Below are positions 33,535 through 42,045 of a stretch of DNA of 64,000 bases, one piece after another. The DNA comes from M3007 sp040397785 (GTDB taxonomy: Bacteria; Bacteroidota; Bacteroidia; Chitinophagales; Saprospiraceae). Each line of letters begins with the position of its first letter. Position 1 is the first letter of the stretch. A model generated the notes under the pieces. That model was not told where the DNA came from and made no database searches. It saw only the letters and a list, made by a program, of their open reading frames with translations. Made by a program: the position numbers and the translations under genes. The stretch covers positions 21,362 to 85,361 of the forward strand of contig JBBAVI010000012.1 of assembly GCA_040397785.1 (NCBI GenBank), read 5' to 3'.

Positions 33535-34971
33535 TTAGTCAATAATATCACCTAACAGGGTAGCGCTACTGGCTTCTCTAATTTTTACAAGGGTGTACTC
33601 CCCGGGTTTCAGATCCGCTTTTTTAGGGAAAACCACCATTTTATTCTGGGTATTGCGGCCACAAAAGTCCTGATCCGACTTGCGCGAATCCCCTTCAATC
33701 AGCACTTTAAAGGTTTTGCCGATCTCGGCCTGATTGTGGCGCAGTGAAATGGCATTTTGAAGGCGAATGATCTCTTGTAGCCTCCGCTTTTTCACTTCTT
33801 CTGGAATATCGTCCGGGTATTTTCTTGCCGCCAAGGTGCCTGGCCGCTCTGAGTAATAAAACATATAGGACATCGAGTAGTTGGCCCATTCGATCATGCT
33901 CAGTGTATCCTGATGTTCTTCCTCTGTTTCGGTGCAAAAACCTGCAATAATATCACTGGAAACGGCACAATCAGGCATAATACGCCGAATCGCGTCTATT
34001 CTGCCAATGTACCAATCACGGTCGTAGGTACGGTTCATCAATTCCAGCACTCGGCTGTTACCCGATTGAACCGGCAAGTGGATGTACTTACAAATGTTTT
34101 CGTACTTCGCCATGATGTGCAACACATCGTCCAACATGTCTTTAGGGTGGCTTGTACTAAAACGCACCCGCAAATCTGGATGAATCAGGGCAACCTGTTC
34201 GAGTAAATGTGCAAACGTGACCAATTCGCCTGTTTCCGGGTTTTCCCATTTATACGAATCTACATTTTGACCTAAGAGGGTGACCTCCCGATAGCCCTGT
34301 TCGAATAATTGCACGGCTTCGGCTACTATACTATAGGTGTCACGTGAACGCTCGCGCCCACGGGTGAACGGTACTACACAAAAAGAGCACATGTTATCGC
34401 AACCCCGCATAATACTGATAAATGCCGTGATGCCATTCGTTTCGAGTCGAACCGGATTGATATCCGCATAAGTTTCTTCGCGGCTCAACAGCACGTTTAC
34501 CATTTTATCACCTGCTTCAGCCCCGCCAATCAAATTGGGCAAGTCCCGGTAAGCATCCGGACCAACCACGATATCGACTAATTTTTCCTCCTCCAGGAAT
34601 TTCTTTTTAAGTCGTTCAGCCATACAACCCAGTACTCCGACCATAGTTCCGGGGCGTTCCTTTTTAACTTGCTCAAACACTTTTAAGCGTTTGCGCACGG
34701 TTTCTTCCGCTTTTTCACGGATAGAGCAGGTGTTAATCAGGATTAAATCACTTTCGGCTATGTTCCGGGTAGGGTAGAAGCCCGCTTCTCCAAGGATAGA
34801 GGCCACGATTTCGGAATCGCTAAAGTTCATTTGGCAGCCGTAGCTTTCAATATAAAAATGGCGTACACCGGGCGCATGGGAAGTTTTCCAATGGTCTTTG
34901 AACAAAACATTGCCTTGTTGGGCTTCGTCTATCGTTTTAATACCTTCTAAGGTCGGATTTTGATCGTACAT
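33535..34971 (-). CDS. miaB: tRNA-2-methylthio-N6-dimethylallyladenosine synthase
   Basis: 478 residues; a radical-SAM enzyme that adds the methylthio group to i6A37 in tRNAs. The N-terminal methylthiotransferase domain has three cluster cysteines (YGCQMNFSDSE, NTCSIRE, LGCMAERL). The radical-SAM CxxxCxxC is in RGCDNMCSFCVVP. The C-terminal TRAM domain binds tRNA. Start at ATG 34971 (MYDQNP): a longer in-frame start at 35037 lies upstream of the TATCTTTG box (35004-35011) and so is excluded. The paralogous barrel genes and the sigma-54 activator follow. Confidence 0.95.
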   Translation of the reverse strand: MYDQNPTLEGIKTIDEAQQGNVLFKDHWKTSHAPGVRHFYIESYGCQMNFSDSEIVASILGEAGFYPTRNIAESDLILINTCSIREKAEETVRKRLKVFEQVKKERPGTMVGVLGCMAERLKKKFLEEEKLVDIVVGPDAYRDLPNLIGGAEAGDKMVNVLLSREETYADINPVRLETNGITAFISIMRGCDNMCSFCVVPFTRGRERSRDTYSIVAEAVQLFEQGYREVTLLGQNVDSYKWENPETGELVTFAHLLEQVALIHPDLRVRFSTSHPKDMLDDVLHIMAKYENICKYIHLPVQSGNSRVLELMNRTYDRDWYIGRIDAIRRIMPDCAVSSDIIAGFCTETEEEHQDTLSMIEWANYSMSYMFYYSERPGTLAARKYPDDIPEEVKKRRLQEIIRLQNAISLRHNQAEIGKTFKVLIEGDSRKSDQDFCGRNTQNKMVVFPKKADLKPGEYTLVKIREASSATLLGDIID

Positions 34972-35003
34972 ACTGTGTTTTTTTTGAATGGTTTTGGGGG
35001 CTG

Positions 35004-35011
35004 CAAAGATA
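35004..35011 (-). promoter_or_regulatory. Predicted -7 box for miaB
   Basis: TATCTTTG on the minus strand, about 33 bases before the ATG at 34971. Its position decides the start choice. No convincing -33. Confidence 0.45.
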
Positions 35012-35127
35012 AGGTAAATATTTGTTGCAGGTGCCATTTTGGCAGAAACATCCCGAATTCAGTAAATATTGGCAAATGTTTGGACATCGTTAACAGCGTA
35101 AGTGTTTCACAGGTAGCGCGGTACCTA

Positions 35128-35135
35128 TACATTTG
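35128..35135 (+). promoter_or_regulatory. Predicted -7 box for the DUF1573 gene
   Basis: TACATTTG fits TAnnTTTG, 54 bases before the ATG at 35190. A weak TTTC lies 19 bases upstream. Confidence 0.4.
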
Positions 35136-35189
35136 CCCTATCATTTTTGAAAGACAATATTCAACCATCATTTAAACGGTATTCATCCG

Positions 35190-35627
35190 ATGAAACAATT
35201 TCTCACATTACTCGCATTCGTGGTTTTCGGTTCTTTTGTTACAAACGCTCAAAAACCAGCTGGTGGTCCAGTTATGACCCTCGAAACTACCACTGTTGAT
35301 TACGGTGTAATCGAAAAAGGTGCTGATCCAATCCGCATTTTCAAATTTACCAACACTGGCAACGAGCCTTTGATCATCAAAACTGCAAAAGGTTCTTGCG
35401 GTTGCACAGTTCCTACTTACCCGCAGGAGCCAATCATGCCTGGCGAAGCGAACAAAATCGAAGTTCGTTATGACACACAGCGCGTAGGTGCCTTTACCAA
35501 AACGGTTACCTTGACAACCAACGAAGGTGAGGCTACCCGTACCTTGACCATCAAAGGTGAGGTTAAAGCGGCTGCTACACAAGAAACAGTTCCTGCAGGC
35601 AACGGTGGCTTGCACGGTGGCAAATAA
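35190..35627 (+). CDS. Secreted DUF1573 protein
   Basis: 145 residues with a signal peptide (about 1-20, ending TNAQ-K) and one DUF1573 domain (about 30-130), an Ig-like fold seen in many Bacteroidota exported proteins. Typical pieces are FDYG-like VDYGVIEKGADP, FTNTGNEPLII, GSCGCTVPTYP and IEVRYDTQRVGAFTKTVTL. A Gly-rich tail (GNGGLHGGK) ends it. The function is unknown. It has its own promoter and is followed by a perfect terminator, so it is monocistronic. Codons look like those of a well-expressed gene (inference by eye). Confidence 0.9.
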   Translation: MKQFLTLLAFVVFGSFVTNAQKPAGGPVMTLETTTVDYGVIEKGADPIRIFKFTNTGNEPLIIKTAKGSCGCTVPTYPQEPIMPGEANKIEVRYDTQRVGAFTKTVTLTTNEGEATRTLTIKGEVKAAATQETVPAGNGGLHGGK

Positions 35628-35661
35628 TTCTAGCGCATTGATTTTTGGTTTGACGATACGA

Positions 35662-35693
35662 GCCTGACTGGAACCCCCAGTCAGGCTTTTTTT
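35662..35693 (+). terminator. Rho-independent terminator after the DUF1573 gene
   Basis: GCCTGACTGG (35662-35671) and CCAGTCAGGC (35677-35686) form a perfect 10-bp stem with a 5-base loop, followed by TTTTTTTA. It is the clearest terminator in the window. Confidence 0.92.
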
Positions 35694-35768
35694 ATTTTTA
35701 TTGCCTGTGGTGCAACCTATTTTGTTCGTTTGCTGTCTATAATATTACACTTTTGGTCTAAAATTACC

Positions 35769-35796
35769 TTTGTTGTGTAAAAAAGTGCTAACTTTG
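35769..35796 (+). promoter_or_regulatory. Predicted promoter of the 81-residue gene
   Basis: TTTG (35769-35772), 16 bases, then TAACTTTG (35789-35796). The ATG is 22 bases further on. Confidence 0.5.
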
Positions 35797-35818
35797 TACA
35801 GGTTTAAGATAAATAGCC

Positions 35819-36064
35819 ATGAATCAAAAACGTTTACCCAAATTCCTCTTACCGTTCATCGCAGTAATTAGCGCAACTGCTTTCCTTTTTGTGAATGTTC
35901 ATTCTGGTAACTCCATTCAAAATCCTTGTTTACCCACTGAAATCACTGCTTCCCAAATAGAGCATTGCGAGGATAAAAAGGATTACGATGTGCAAGTACC
36001 CGATATTTCACTTTTGAGTAGGGTGGTGGATATTGTACAAAAATTACTGCCCGTAGCGCACTAA
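35819..36064 (+). CDS. Small exported protein, unknown
   Basis: 81 residues. A positively charged start and a hydrophobic segment (about 8-27) suggest a signal peptide or one membrane helix. The rest has two cysteines (NPCLPTE, IEHCEDK) about 17 residues apart and a hydrophobic end PDISLLSRVVDIVQKLLP. No known family is recognised. It has its own predicted promoter and sits alone between the DUF1573 terminator and the esterase pair. Confidence 0.6.
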   Translation: MNQKRLPKFLLPFIAVISATAFLFVNVHSGNSIQNPCLPTEITASQIEHCEDKKDYDVQVPDISLLSRVVDIVQKLLPVAH

Positions 36065-36231
36065 ATTGCGTGCTTACTTATAATAAACGCCGCATCCATT
36101 GACATATTGATCGCTGATTATCAACGACTTAGAACCAAAGTCATGTTCAAACCTATACACCGGTAAGTATAGCCCTGACTGTCATTTTCCTAGATTATGT
36201 TTATCTGTTATTATTTATTCATCTCTTTTTC

Positions 36232-36239
36232 TACATTTG
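36232..36239 (+). promoter_or_regulatory. Predicted -7 box for the esterase pair
   Basis: TACATTTG, 42 bases before the chosen ATG at 36282. It overlaps a longer TTG-started frame (36237) and argues against that start. Confidence 0.4.
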
Positions 36240-36281
36240 CCGTTGAGCGTTTTTCACCTTACACGTTTTACAACTCAAATA

Positions 36282-37013
36282 ATGAGAAGAGAGATCCACA
36301 ATTGGCACAGCCCGCGCCTAAATAAAAACATGGAAATTGCCATGTACGGGCATTTTGGTTTTGCCCTCCTGCTTTTACCCACTGCTGCTGCGGATTATCT
36401 GGAGTACGAACGTTTTCAGATGTTAGATGTGCTGGAGCCGCTTATAGATGCAGGAAAAATAAAGGTTTTTTCGATCAACAGTATCAATGCGGAAGCCTGG
36501 CTGAACAATCGGATGAATCCACGCCACAAAGCAATCCGCCATCAACAATTCAATGCATATGTTGAAAATGAAGTGGTTCCTTTCATTCGTACCCACACCA
36601 GCGAAAACACGGCTATTATTACCACAGGCGCTTCGTTGGGGGCTTTGCATGCTGCTAACCTCTTCTTCCGCCGTCCCGATATTTTTGCAGGCACCATCGC
36701 CATGTCGGGTGTGTACGATTTGACAGACTACACCAAGGGGTATTTTGATGAAGATGTATATTTTAATTCACCTTGTCATTACCTTCCTAAACTGGAAGAT
36801 CCGTATTTGTTGGAGAAATTGCGTCAATCTGGCCATATTCACTTGCTTTCTGGATCCGGTGATTACGAAGATCCTGATGCTGCACGCCGCCTTTCCGGCA
36901 TCCTAACAGGAAAAGGAATCCCGCACGAATTGGATATTTGGGGAACGGATATTAAACACGATTGGCCTACTTGGCGTTCCATGTTGCCTTATTATCTTTC
37001 TTCACGGTTCTAA
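36282..37013 (+). CDS. Cytoplasmic esterase-like alpha/beta hydrolase
   Basis: 243 residues of the esterase (PF00756-type) alpha/beta-hydrolase group. The nucleophile elbow is TGASLGA with Ser118; a C-terminal DIKHDWPTW gives the likely catalytic His, and GSGDYEDP the acid region. No signal peptide is seen. Start at ATG 36282 (MRREIHNW): the frame is open further upstream, but a -7 box lies there. The next gene, also an esterase but exported, starts 12 bp later, so the two probably act on related esters on either side of the membrane. The substrate is unknown. Confidence 0.82.
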   Translation: MRREIHNWHSPRLNKNMEIAMYGHFGFALLLLPTAAADYLEYERFQMLDVLEPLIDAGKIKVFSINSINAEAWLNNRMNPRHKAIRHQQFNAYVENEVVPFIRTHTSENTAIITTGASLGALHAANLFFRRPDIFAGTIAMSGVYDLTDYTKGYFDEDVYFNSPCHYLPKLEDPYLLEKLRQSGHIHLLSGSGDYEDPDAARRLSGILTGKGIPHELDIWGTDIKHDWPTWRSMLPYYLSSRF

Positions 37014-37025
37014 ATAAAGACCTGT

Positions 37026-37853
37026 TTGCGCAAATTTTTAGTTGTCTTTTTGTTTCTGAACCTCTTTTTTATGCAATCCAATGCCTGGGCCGCAAAGGTG
37101 GATACGCTGGAAATTTACAGCAATTCCATGCGTAAGGTGATTCGGTGCCTAGTGATCACGCCGTCCAACTATCAAATATCTCAAAACCCTTATCCGGTTT
37201 TATATTTGTTGCATGGCTGGAGTGGCAACTATTCTAGCTGGTTATCAGACGCGCCCCAATTGGCACAACATGCCGAAACGTATCAAATGCTTATCGTTTG
37301 CCCAGATGGCGGCTACGATAGCTGGTATTTTAACAGCCCAGTTGATAGTACCGTACAATATGAAACACATGTTGCCAAAGAAGTGGTGGCACAGGTAGAT
37401 TATTATTACCATACTATTCCTGCTCCGGAAGGGCGCGCTATTGCCGGACTCAGTATGGGGGGGCATGGCGCGCTTTTTCTGGCAATTCGACATCCAGACG
37501 TATTTGGCGCTGCAGGGAGTATGTGTGGTGGACTCGATTTGCGGGCTTTTAAAAAGAATGATTGGGACCTCAAAAAAGTATTGGGTGATCCCAGAGCCTT
37601 GTCAAATAACTGGGAGCTATTGTCGGTGGTTCCAATGCTAAATATTTTGGAAAAACGCAATATGCCCTTGTGGATTGATTGTGGTTTGGACGACTTTTTC
37701 CTGGAAGTAAACCGCGACGCCCATCAAAAATTGCTTGAATTGAATATTCCGCATGAGTACACCGAGCGTCCCGGTGCACACAATGCCGCTTACTGGGGCA
37801 GTGCAATTGATTATCAGGTGGTATTTTTCCACAAATTTTTTGTAAAAAATTAG
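37026..37853 (+). CDS. Exported esterase (S-formylglutathione hydrolase / feruloyl-esterase-like)
   Basis: 275 residues, TTG start at 37026 giving a complete signal peptide (MRKFLVVFLFLNLFFMQSNAW..A). The next ATG (37071) would cut into it, so the TTG is preferred. The alpha/beta-hydrolase has LLHGWSGNYSSW (oxyanion region), AGLSMGGHG with nucleophile Ser143, Asp near 222 (DCGLDDFF) and His251 (GAHNAAYW). The GLSMGGHGA block is typical of the putative esterase family PF00756. The end overlaps the convergent FAD oxidoreductase by 4 bases. Confidence 0.86.
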   Translation: MRKFLVVFLFLNLFFMQSNAWAAKVDTLEIYSNSMRKVIRCLVITPSNYQISQNPYPVLYLLHGWSGNYSSWLSDAPQLAQHAETYQMLIVCPDGGYDSWYFNSPVDSTVQYETHVAKEVVAQVDYYYHTIPAPEGRAIAGLSMGGHGALFLAIRHPDVFGAAGSMCGGLDLRAFKKNDWDLKKVLGDPRALSNNWELLSVVPMLNILEKRNMPLWIDCGLDDFFLEVNRDAHQKLLELNIPHEYTERPGAHNAAYWGSAIDYQVVFFHKFFVKN

Positions 37854-38890
37854 GCATCAAATCGCCGAATATCTACCTGTGGATCGAGCAAAGTGCCCTG
37901 TAACAAATGCTGCGCAAAATGATGTGCCCAATAAGGTGCTAAAAGGGCTCCTTTGGTACCCAGTCCGTTAAAAATACCTAATTTTGGAAATTGCGGGTGC
38001 AATCCAATAATTGGTCTGCGATCTTTAACGGTTGGTCTGATCGCGGCCAAGTGAGATTCCAGTAAATATGGCGTATTTAACATATCCTCCAAATTTTTTT
38101 CCAGCCAAATACGGCCTTCCGTACTGGGAAGTGGATCGTTGTAGGTCCATTCATTGGTGCTGCCAACCCAATATTTGCCCGTTTGTAACGGCGCAATGAG
38201 GGCCCCTTTTTTTAAAATTTCAGTAGAAGGAAGCCGCTCATCCCCTTCAATGGTGATGTGAAAGGCTTCCCCTTTGGTAACATTCCAGCCTAACTGTTGA
38301 AAAAATGGGTGGCTTCCACCGCGATAGCCCTCACAAAAAAGGAGGAGGTCAAAATTTGAAGCAAATTTGTCAATATCTTGATAATCAAACCTTTGTTCGA
38401 TAAGATTACCGGTGTTTATCATTTTTTGTCGAAAAACGGGCAGTAGGGTTTCAAACCGCACACGGGCTGCGTGTTGGATGGTCCCGAAAAGGTGATCAGA
38501 TTTGGTGAATGGCTGCCAACGTGCAACCGGCGTAGCATCGCTTAAAAAATTTGAAAAATCGGGGGAATGACTGCGCAAAAACCAATTATTAAGTTCCTCT
38601 GGGCGGCATAACATTCGTTCAATAAGTAAATCTTCCCAAATTAGCACACCCAGGTGTGCTTCAAGTTGGAGGTAGCACATCCGTGCATGTGCGAACAGGG
38701 TTTCAAACATCCAGGACTTGGCAAATCGTTTTCCGGTAACCGGATTGATAATGCCGGCTGCTACCTGAGAAGCGCTCAGCTCCTGCTTGTCTGGCGCGTC
38801 CATCACGACCACATGCATCCCAAAGCCTCGAAGCGTCCAGGCCAACACCGTACCTGCAATTCCTTGCCCGATAATCAATATTTTTTTCAA
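37850..38890 (-). CDS. FAD-dependent oxidoreductase (DAO family)
   Basis: 346 residues. The N-terminal Rossmann fingerprint is IIGQGIAGTVLAWTL (about 5-19). GIINPVTGKRFAKSW after the second strand is a segment characteristic of the glycine/D-amino-acid oxidase group, and resembles the C-terminal half of MnmC. The C-terminus has RPTVKDRRPIIGLHP and FNGLGTKGALLAPYWA, the usual FAD-clasping ends. The substrate is not readable. It starts 6 bases after the stop of the Pro-rich protein gene, likely the same transcript. Confidence 0.85.
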   Translation of the reverse strand: MKKILIIGQGIAGTVLAWTLRGFGMHVVVMDAPDKQELSASQVAAGIINPVTGKRFAKSWMFETLFAHARMCYLQLEAHLGVLIWEDLLIERMLCRPEELNNWFLRSHSPDFSNFLSDATPVARWQPFTKSDHLFGTIQHAARVRFETLLPVFRQKMINTGNLIEQRFDYQDIDKFASNFDLLLFCEGYRGGSHPFFQQLGWNVTKGEAFHITIEGDERLPSTEILKKGALIAPLQTGKYWVGSTNEWTYNDPLPSTEGRIWLEKNLEDMLNTPYLLESHLAAIRPTVKDRRPIIGLHPQFPKLGIFNGLGTKGALLAPYWAHHFAQHLLQGTLLDPQVDIRRFDA

Positions 38891-38896
38891 AAAAAG

Positions 38897-39631
38897 TTAT
38901 TTATAACGACGACGCACCAGCTTTATAAAGTCTTTGGCTGCGTCTAAGCGTTTTTTATCCAACCAACCATAGCGAATCACACAATTTTCGAGCAGGTATA
39001 TTTTTGCATCTTCAAACTGTGCAAAACTGTTCAAGGCATTAATGGTTGCTTCAAACGTTTGTCCATCGCTGGCAAACAGTTCACGGGTAAGTAACAAGCG
39101 GTCATTGAGTGCAATGGCCCTTCTTAGGTCAGCAATCGGCAAATCGGCCAATTTATCAGAAAGTTCCTTGGCTTGTTTTTCTTCAAATAAAGCCTCCGCT
39201 TCGGGTGGAATACCCCCATGGGGTGCTGCTTTAGGCTGTTGCGTAGGTGGTTCGGGCGCCGAGGGTGGGGCAGGGGCTGGTTTTTGTTCTATTATAGGTA
39301 TTACAGGTGGTGCAGCATTGACCACAACGTCCCGGGGTGTCGTTACTGCCGTAACGGGTGCGGGCGGGGGTGGGGGAGGAGGCGATGGAGAAGGCGCGTC
39401 CTGCTCAATCGGTTCGGGCATTTTAGCAATATTTTGGCGACGCGGCGCAGCGGGTTCTTTCGGCAATACCATAGCAGGTGTGGCATCTGTTAGAACGGCG
39501 TCGTATAATTCGCGGACATAAGACAGCATAATATCCACATCAATTCGGACAATATTTTCAGGGTCTTTGGTCATCCGCACGAATTCGCGGTTGATCTTGT
39601 CCAGGTAAATTTTAGTTTTCAGCAAATCCAT
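38897..39631 (-). CDS. Proline-rich protein with conserved C-terminal helical domain
   Basis: 244 residues in three parts. An N-terminal helical part (1-60, LLKTKIYLDKINREFVRM...) has no signal. A Pro/Ala-rich, probably disordered middle (about 60-145) includes seven prolines in a row. The C-terminal part (about 155-244; DLRRAIALNDRLLLTRELFASDG..FEATINALN) occurs widely in Bacteroidota hypothetical proteins and looks helical. The function is unknown. It is cotranscribed with the FAD oxidoreductase by spacing (6 bp) and diverges from tdk. Confidence 0.78.
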   Translation of the reverse strand: MDLLKTKIYLDKINREFVRMTKDPENIVRIDVDIMLSYVRELYDAVLTDATPAMVLPKEPAAPRRQNIAKMPEPIEQDAPSPSPPPPPPPAPVTAVTTPRDVVVNAAPPVIPIIEQKPAPAPPSAPEPPTQQPKAAPHGGIPPEAEALFEEKQAKELSDKLADLPIADLRRAIALNDRLLLTRELFASDGQTFEATINALNSFAQFEDAKIYLLENCVIRYGWLDKKRLDAAKDFIKLVRRRYK

Positions 39632-39815
39632 TTCGAAGGCTGCGATTTAGTGTGTGTGGCTATAAAGACTTGTTGCGGTGGGAAGTAACAAGCCTGAAGA
39701 TTATTTTCAACCGCGAATTTCACAATTTAAGCCAACTTAGTACATGAATTTTTTATTTTTTATCCAAAATTGATTTTCTTTCCTTTGCAAAGCCAAGTAA
39801 AAGGTGCAATTGCCT

Positions 39816-40400
39816 ATGTTTCTCGAACCACATTTTAAAGGCCAGCGCTCGGGCTGGATTGAAGTTATTTGCGGATGTATGTTTTCGGGTAAGACCGAAG
39901 AATTGATTCGTCGTCTCAAACGTGCCAAAATTGCGGAGATGAAAGTGGAAATTTTCAAACCCAAAGTTGACACCCGGTATGACGAAAGCAGCATTGTTTC
40001 GCACGATACTTCGGCTGTTTTGGCTACACCTGCCGATCATTCATCGCGGCTTTTGCGGATTAGTGATGATGTCAAGGTGGTCGGGATTGATGAAGCGCAG
40101 TTTTTTGATGCTGATTTGCCCGATGTATGCCAACAATTGGCCCTAAATGGGGTTCGAGTCATCGTAGCGGGCCTTGACATGGATTATCGTGGGATCCCAT
40201 TTGGTCCAATGCCTTATTTGTTGGCTATTGCCGAATATGTGACTAAGGTGCATGCCATATGTGTGCATTGTGGCAACCTGGCCACCCATTCTTACCGTTT
40301 AGCAGACGGCGATTCGGTTGTGTTGTTGGGTGAAAAAGAACAATATGAGCCACGTTGTAGGGCTTGCTACCAGATGGGTAATATATTACGCCTCAAATAA
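39816..40400 (+). CDS. tdk: Thymidine kinase (type II)
   Basis: 194 residues from the ATG at 39816; a GTG at 39804 in the same frame is possible. It phosphorylates thymidine to dTMP (salvage). The P-loop is GCMFSGKTEEL (about 20-30). DEAQFFD holds the catalytic Glu. The zinc-binding lasso has two CxxC pairs (CVHC, CRAC). The length and motifs are those of the small tetrameric bacterial enzyme. It reads away from the Pro-rich protein gene and towards purH, about 90 bp on. Confidence 0.94.
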   Translation: MFLEPHFKGQRSGWIEVICGCMFSGKTEELIRRLKRAKIAEMKVEIFKPKVDTRYDESSIVSHDTSAVLATPADHSSRLLRISDDVKVVGIDEAQFFDADLPDVCQQLALNGVRVIVAGLDMDYRGIPFGPMPYLLAIAEYVTKVHAICVHCGNLATHSYRLADGDSVVLLGEKEQYEPRCRACYQMGNILRLK

Positions 40401-40445
40401 TTCGAAATTGCGTGTATTTACGGCAATGATCCCGGTGTGGCTGCT

Positions 40446-40453
40446 TATCTTTG
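40446..40453 (+). promoter_or_regulatory. Predicted -7 box for purH
   Basis: TATCTTTG, 36 bases before the ATG at 40490. It overlaps a TTG (40451) that would otherwise be the longest start. Confidence 0.45.
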
Positions 40454-40489
40454 CGGTTTCTTAAAAAAAACCTTTCCGATATACTGGGC

Positions 40490-42019
40490 ATGGACAACAT
40501 AAAGCAATTGCGTTCCGCACTGATTTCCGTTTATTCTAAAGATGGGCTGGAGCCTATTATCCGTCGTTTACACGCATTGGGTGTAACATTATACAGTACC
40601 GGTGGTACGCAGTCTTTTATTGAAAAACTGGGCATTCCGGTCACTGCAGTAGAAACCCTGACAGGCTACACAAGCATCCTGGATGGTCGCGTTAAGACCT
40701 TGCACCCCGCTGTTTTTGGCGGTATTTTGGCGCGTCGGGCACCCGAACACCTGGCGCAATTGGAGCAATATCAAATTCCAGAGTTGGATTGTGTAATTGT
40801 GGATCTGTATCCGTTCGAAGAAACCGTTGCAGCAACCAATGACGAAACAGAAATTATTGAAAAAATTGATATCGGGGGTGTTTCGCTGATTCGCGCAGCC
40901 GCTAAAAACTTTCAGGATGTAGTCGTGGTAGCATCCAAAGAAGAATATAAAATGTTTTTGGACGTCCTGCAAACAGGAGATGGCCAATTTTCGGAAGTAC
41001 AACGGAGGGAGTTTGCCCGCCGCGCATTTAAAGTAAGTTCCAATTATGATATTGCAATTTTCAGTTGGTTTAATGAAGGTACCACAGATATTGCGTTTAA
41101 ATACTCGATTCACCGCTCCGATATTTTGCGTTATGGTGAAAATCCGCACCAATCTGGGGTGTTTTTTGGTGATTTTGAAAAGGTTTTTGATAAATTGTCT
41201 GGAAAAGCGATTTCTTACAACAACCTGATTGATATTGATGCGGCTGTAGCCCTGATGCGTGAGTTTCAGTTGGGAAAACCCGCTTTTGCTATTTTGAAAC
41301 ACACCAACGCCTGTGGGTTAGCACGGCGCAATACCTTGTTAGAAGCTTGGCAGGCTGCACTTGCCTGTGATTCAACTTCTGCCTTTGGTGGTATTTTTGT
41401 TACCAATACGAAGGTAGACCTTGCCACGGCCCAGGAAATAAACAAACTCTTTTACGAAGTGTTGATTGCGCCCGATTTTGATCAGGATGCGTTGGATTTA
41501 TTGCGTAAAAAGGAGCAACGTATTTTATTGAAAATCAAGTCATTTGAAGTTCGTGCACGTAGTTTTCGGAGTTTGTTAAACGGTGTCGTTGAACAAGATA
41601 CCGATTTGAAAACAGAAACAGAAGCCGATCTTAAAACGGTAACAGAACGCATTCCAATTCCGCACGAAGTAGGCGAGTTGTTGTTTGCCGCCAAATGTGC
41701 CAAGCACCTCAAATCCAATGCAATTGCGCTTGTTAAAGAGCGCCAGTTGATTGGTATGGGCTGTGGACAACCTTCGCGGGTAGATGCACTAAAACAGGCC
41801 ATTGAAAAGGCGCAGGCATTTGGATTTGACTTGAAGGGGGCGGTTATGGCTTCCGATGCATTTTTTCCTTTCCCAGACTGTATTGAAATTGCTCATGCAG
41901 CCGGTATCACGGCGGTTATTCAGCCGGGTGGCTCTATGAAAGACCAGGATAGCATTGATGCCTGTAATGAACGGGGCATGGCAATGGTGATGACGGGATT
42001 CCGACATTTCAAACACTAA
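40490..42019 (+). CDS. purH: Bifunctional AICAR transformylase / IMP cyclohydrolase
   Basis: 509 residues from the ATG at 40490 (MDNIKQLRSALISVYSK), which matches the family start; the TTG at 40451 overlaps the -7 box. It catalyses the last two steps of IMP synthesis. The N-terminal MGS-like cyclohydrolase domain has STGGTQSFIEKLGIP and DGRVKTLHPAVFGG (about 65-80). The C-terminal transformylase has KHTNACGLA (Lys-His pair), SDAFFPFPDCIEIA and QPGGSMKDQDSI. The length is standard. nth follows 26 bp later and may be cotranscribed. Confidence 0.95.
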   Translation: MDNIKQLRSALISVYSKDGLEPIIRRLHALGVTLYSTGGTQSFIEKLGIPVTAVETLTGYTSILDGRVKTLHPAVFGGILARRAPEHLAQLEQYQIPELDCVIVDLYPFEETVAATNDETEIIEKIDIGGVSLIRAAAKNFQDVVVVASKEEYKMFLDVLQTGDGQFSEVQRREFARRAFKVSSNYDIAIFSWFNEGTTDIAFKYSIHRSDILRYGENPHQSGVFFGDFEKVFDKLSGKAISYNNLIDIDAAVALMREFQLGKPAFAILKHTNACGLARRNTLLEAWQAALACDSTSAFGGIFVTNTKVDLATAQEINKLFYEVLIAPDFDQDALDLLRKKEQRILLKIKSFEVRARSFRSLLNGVVEQDTDLKTETEADLKTVTERIPIPHEVGELLFAAKCAKHLKSNAIALVKERQLIGMGCGQPSRVDALKQAIEKAQAFGFDLKGAVMASDAFFPFPDCIEIAHAAGITAVIQPGGSMKDQDSIDACNERGMAMVMTGFRHFKH

Positions 42020-42045
42020 AATAGGCACTAAAGCGCGATACAATT

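Noticed and set aside
36141..36170. Possible tRNA T-loop (GTTCAAACC)
   Set aside because: The flanking bases do not form a T-stem and no acceptor or anticodon stem can be drawn.
39218..39521. Gly/Arg-rich plus-strand ORFs opposite the Pro-rich protein gene
   Set aside because: They are the complement of the proline-rich low-complexity region and not independent genes.
40451..40489. TTG-started extension of purH
   Set aside because: The TTG is part of the TATCTTTG -7 box; the ATG at 40490 matches the family N-terminus.
40589..41302. 237-residue minus-strand ORF within purH
   Set aside because: Antisense to a complete, conserved gene; composition (Cys/Phe/Asn-rich) is typical of a shadow frame.
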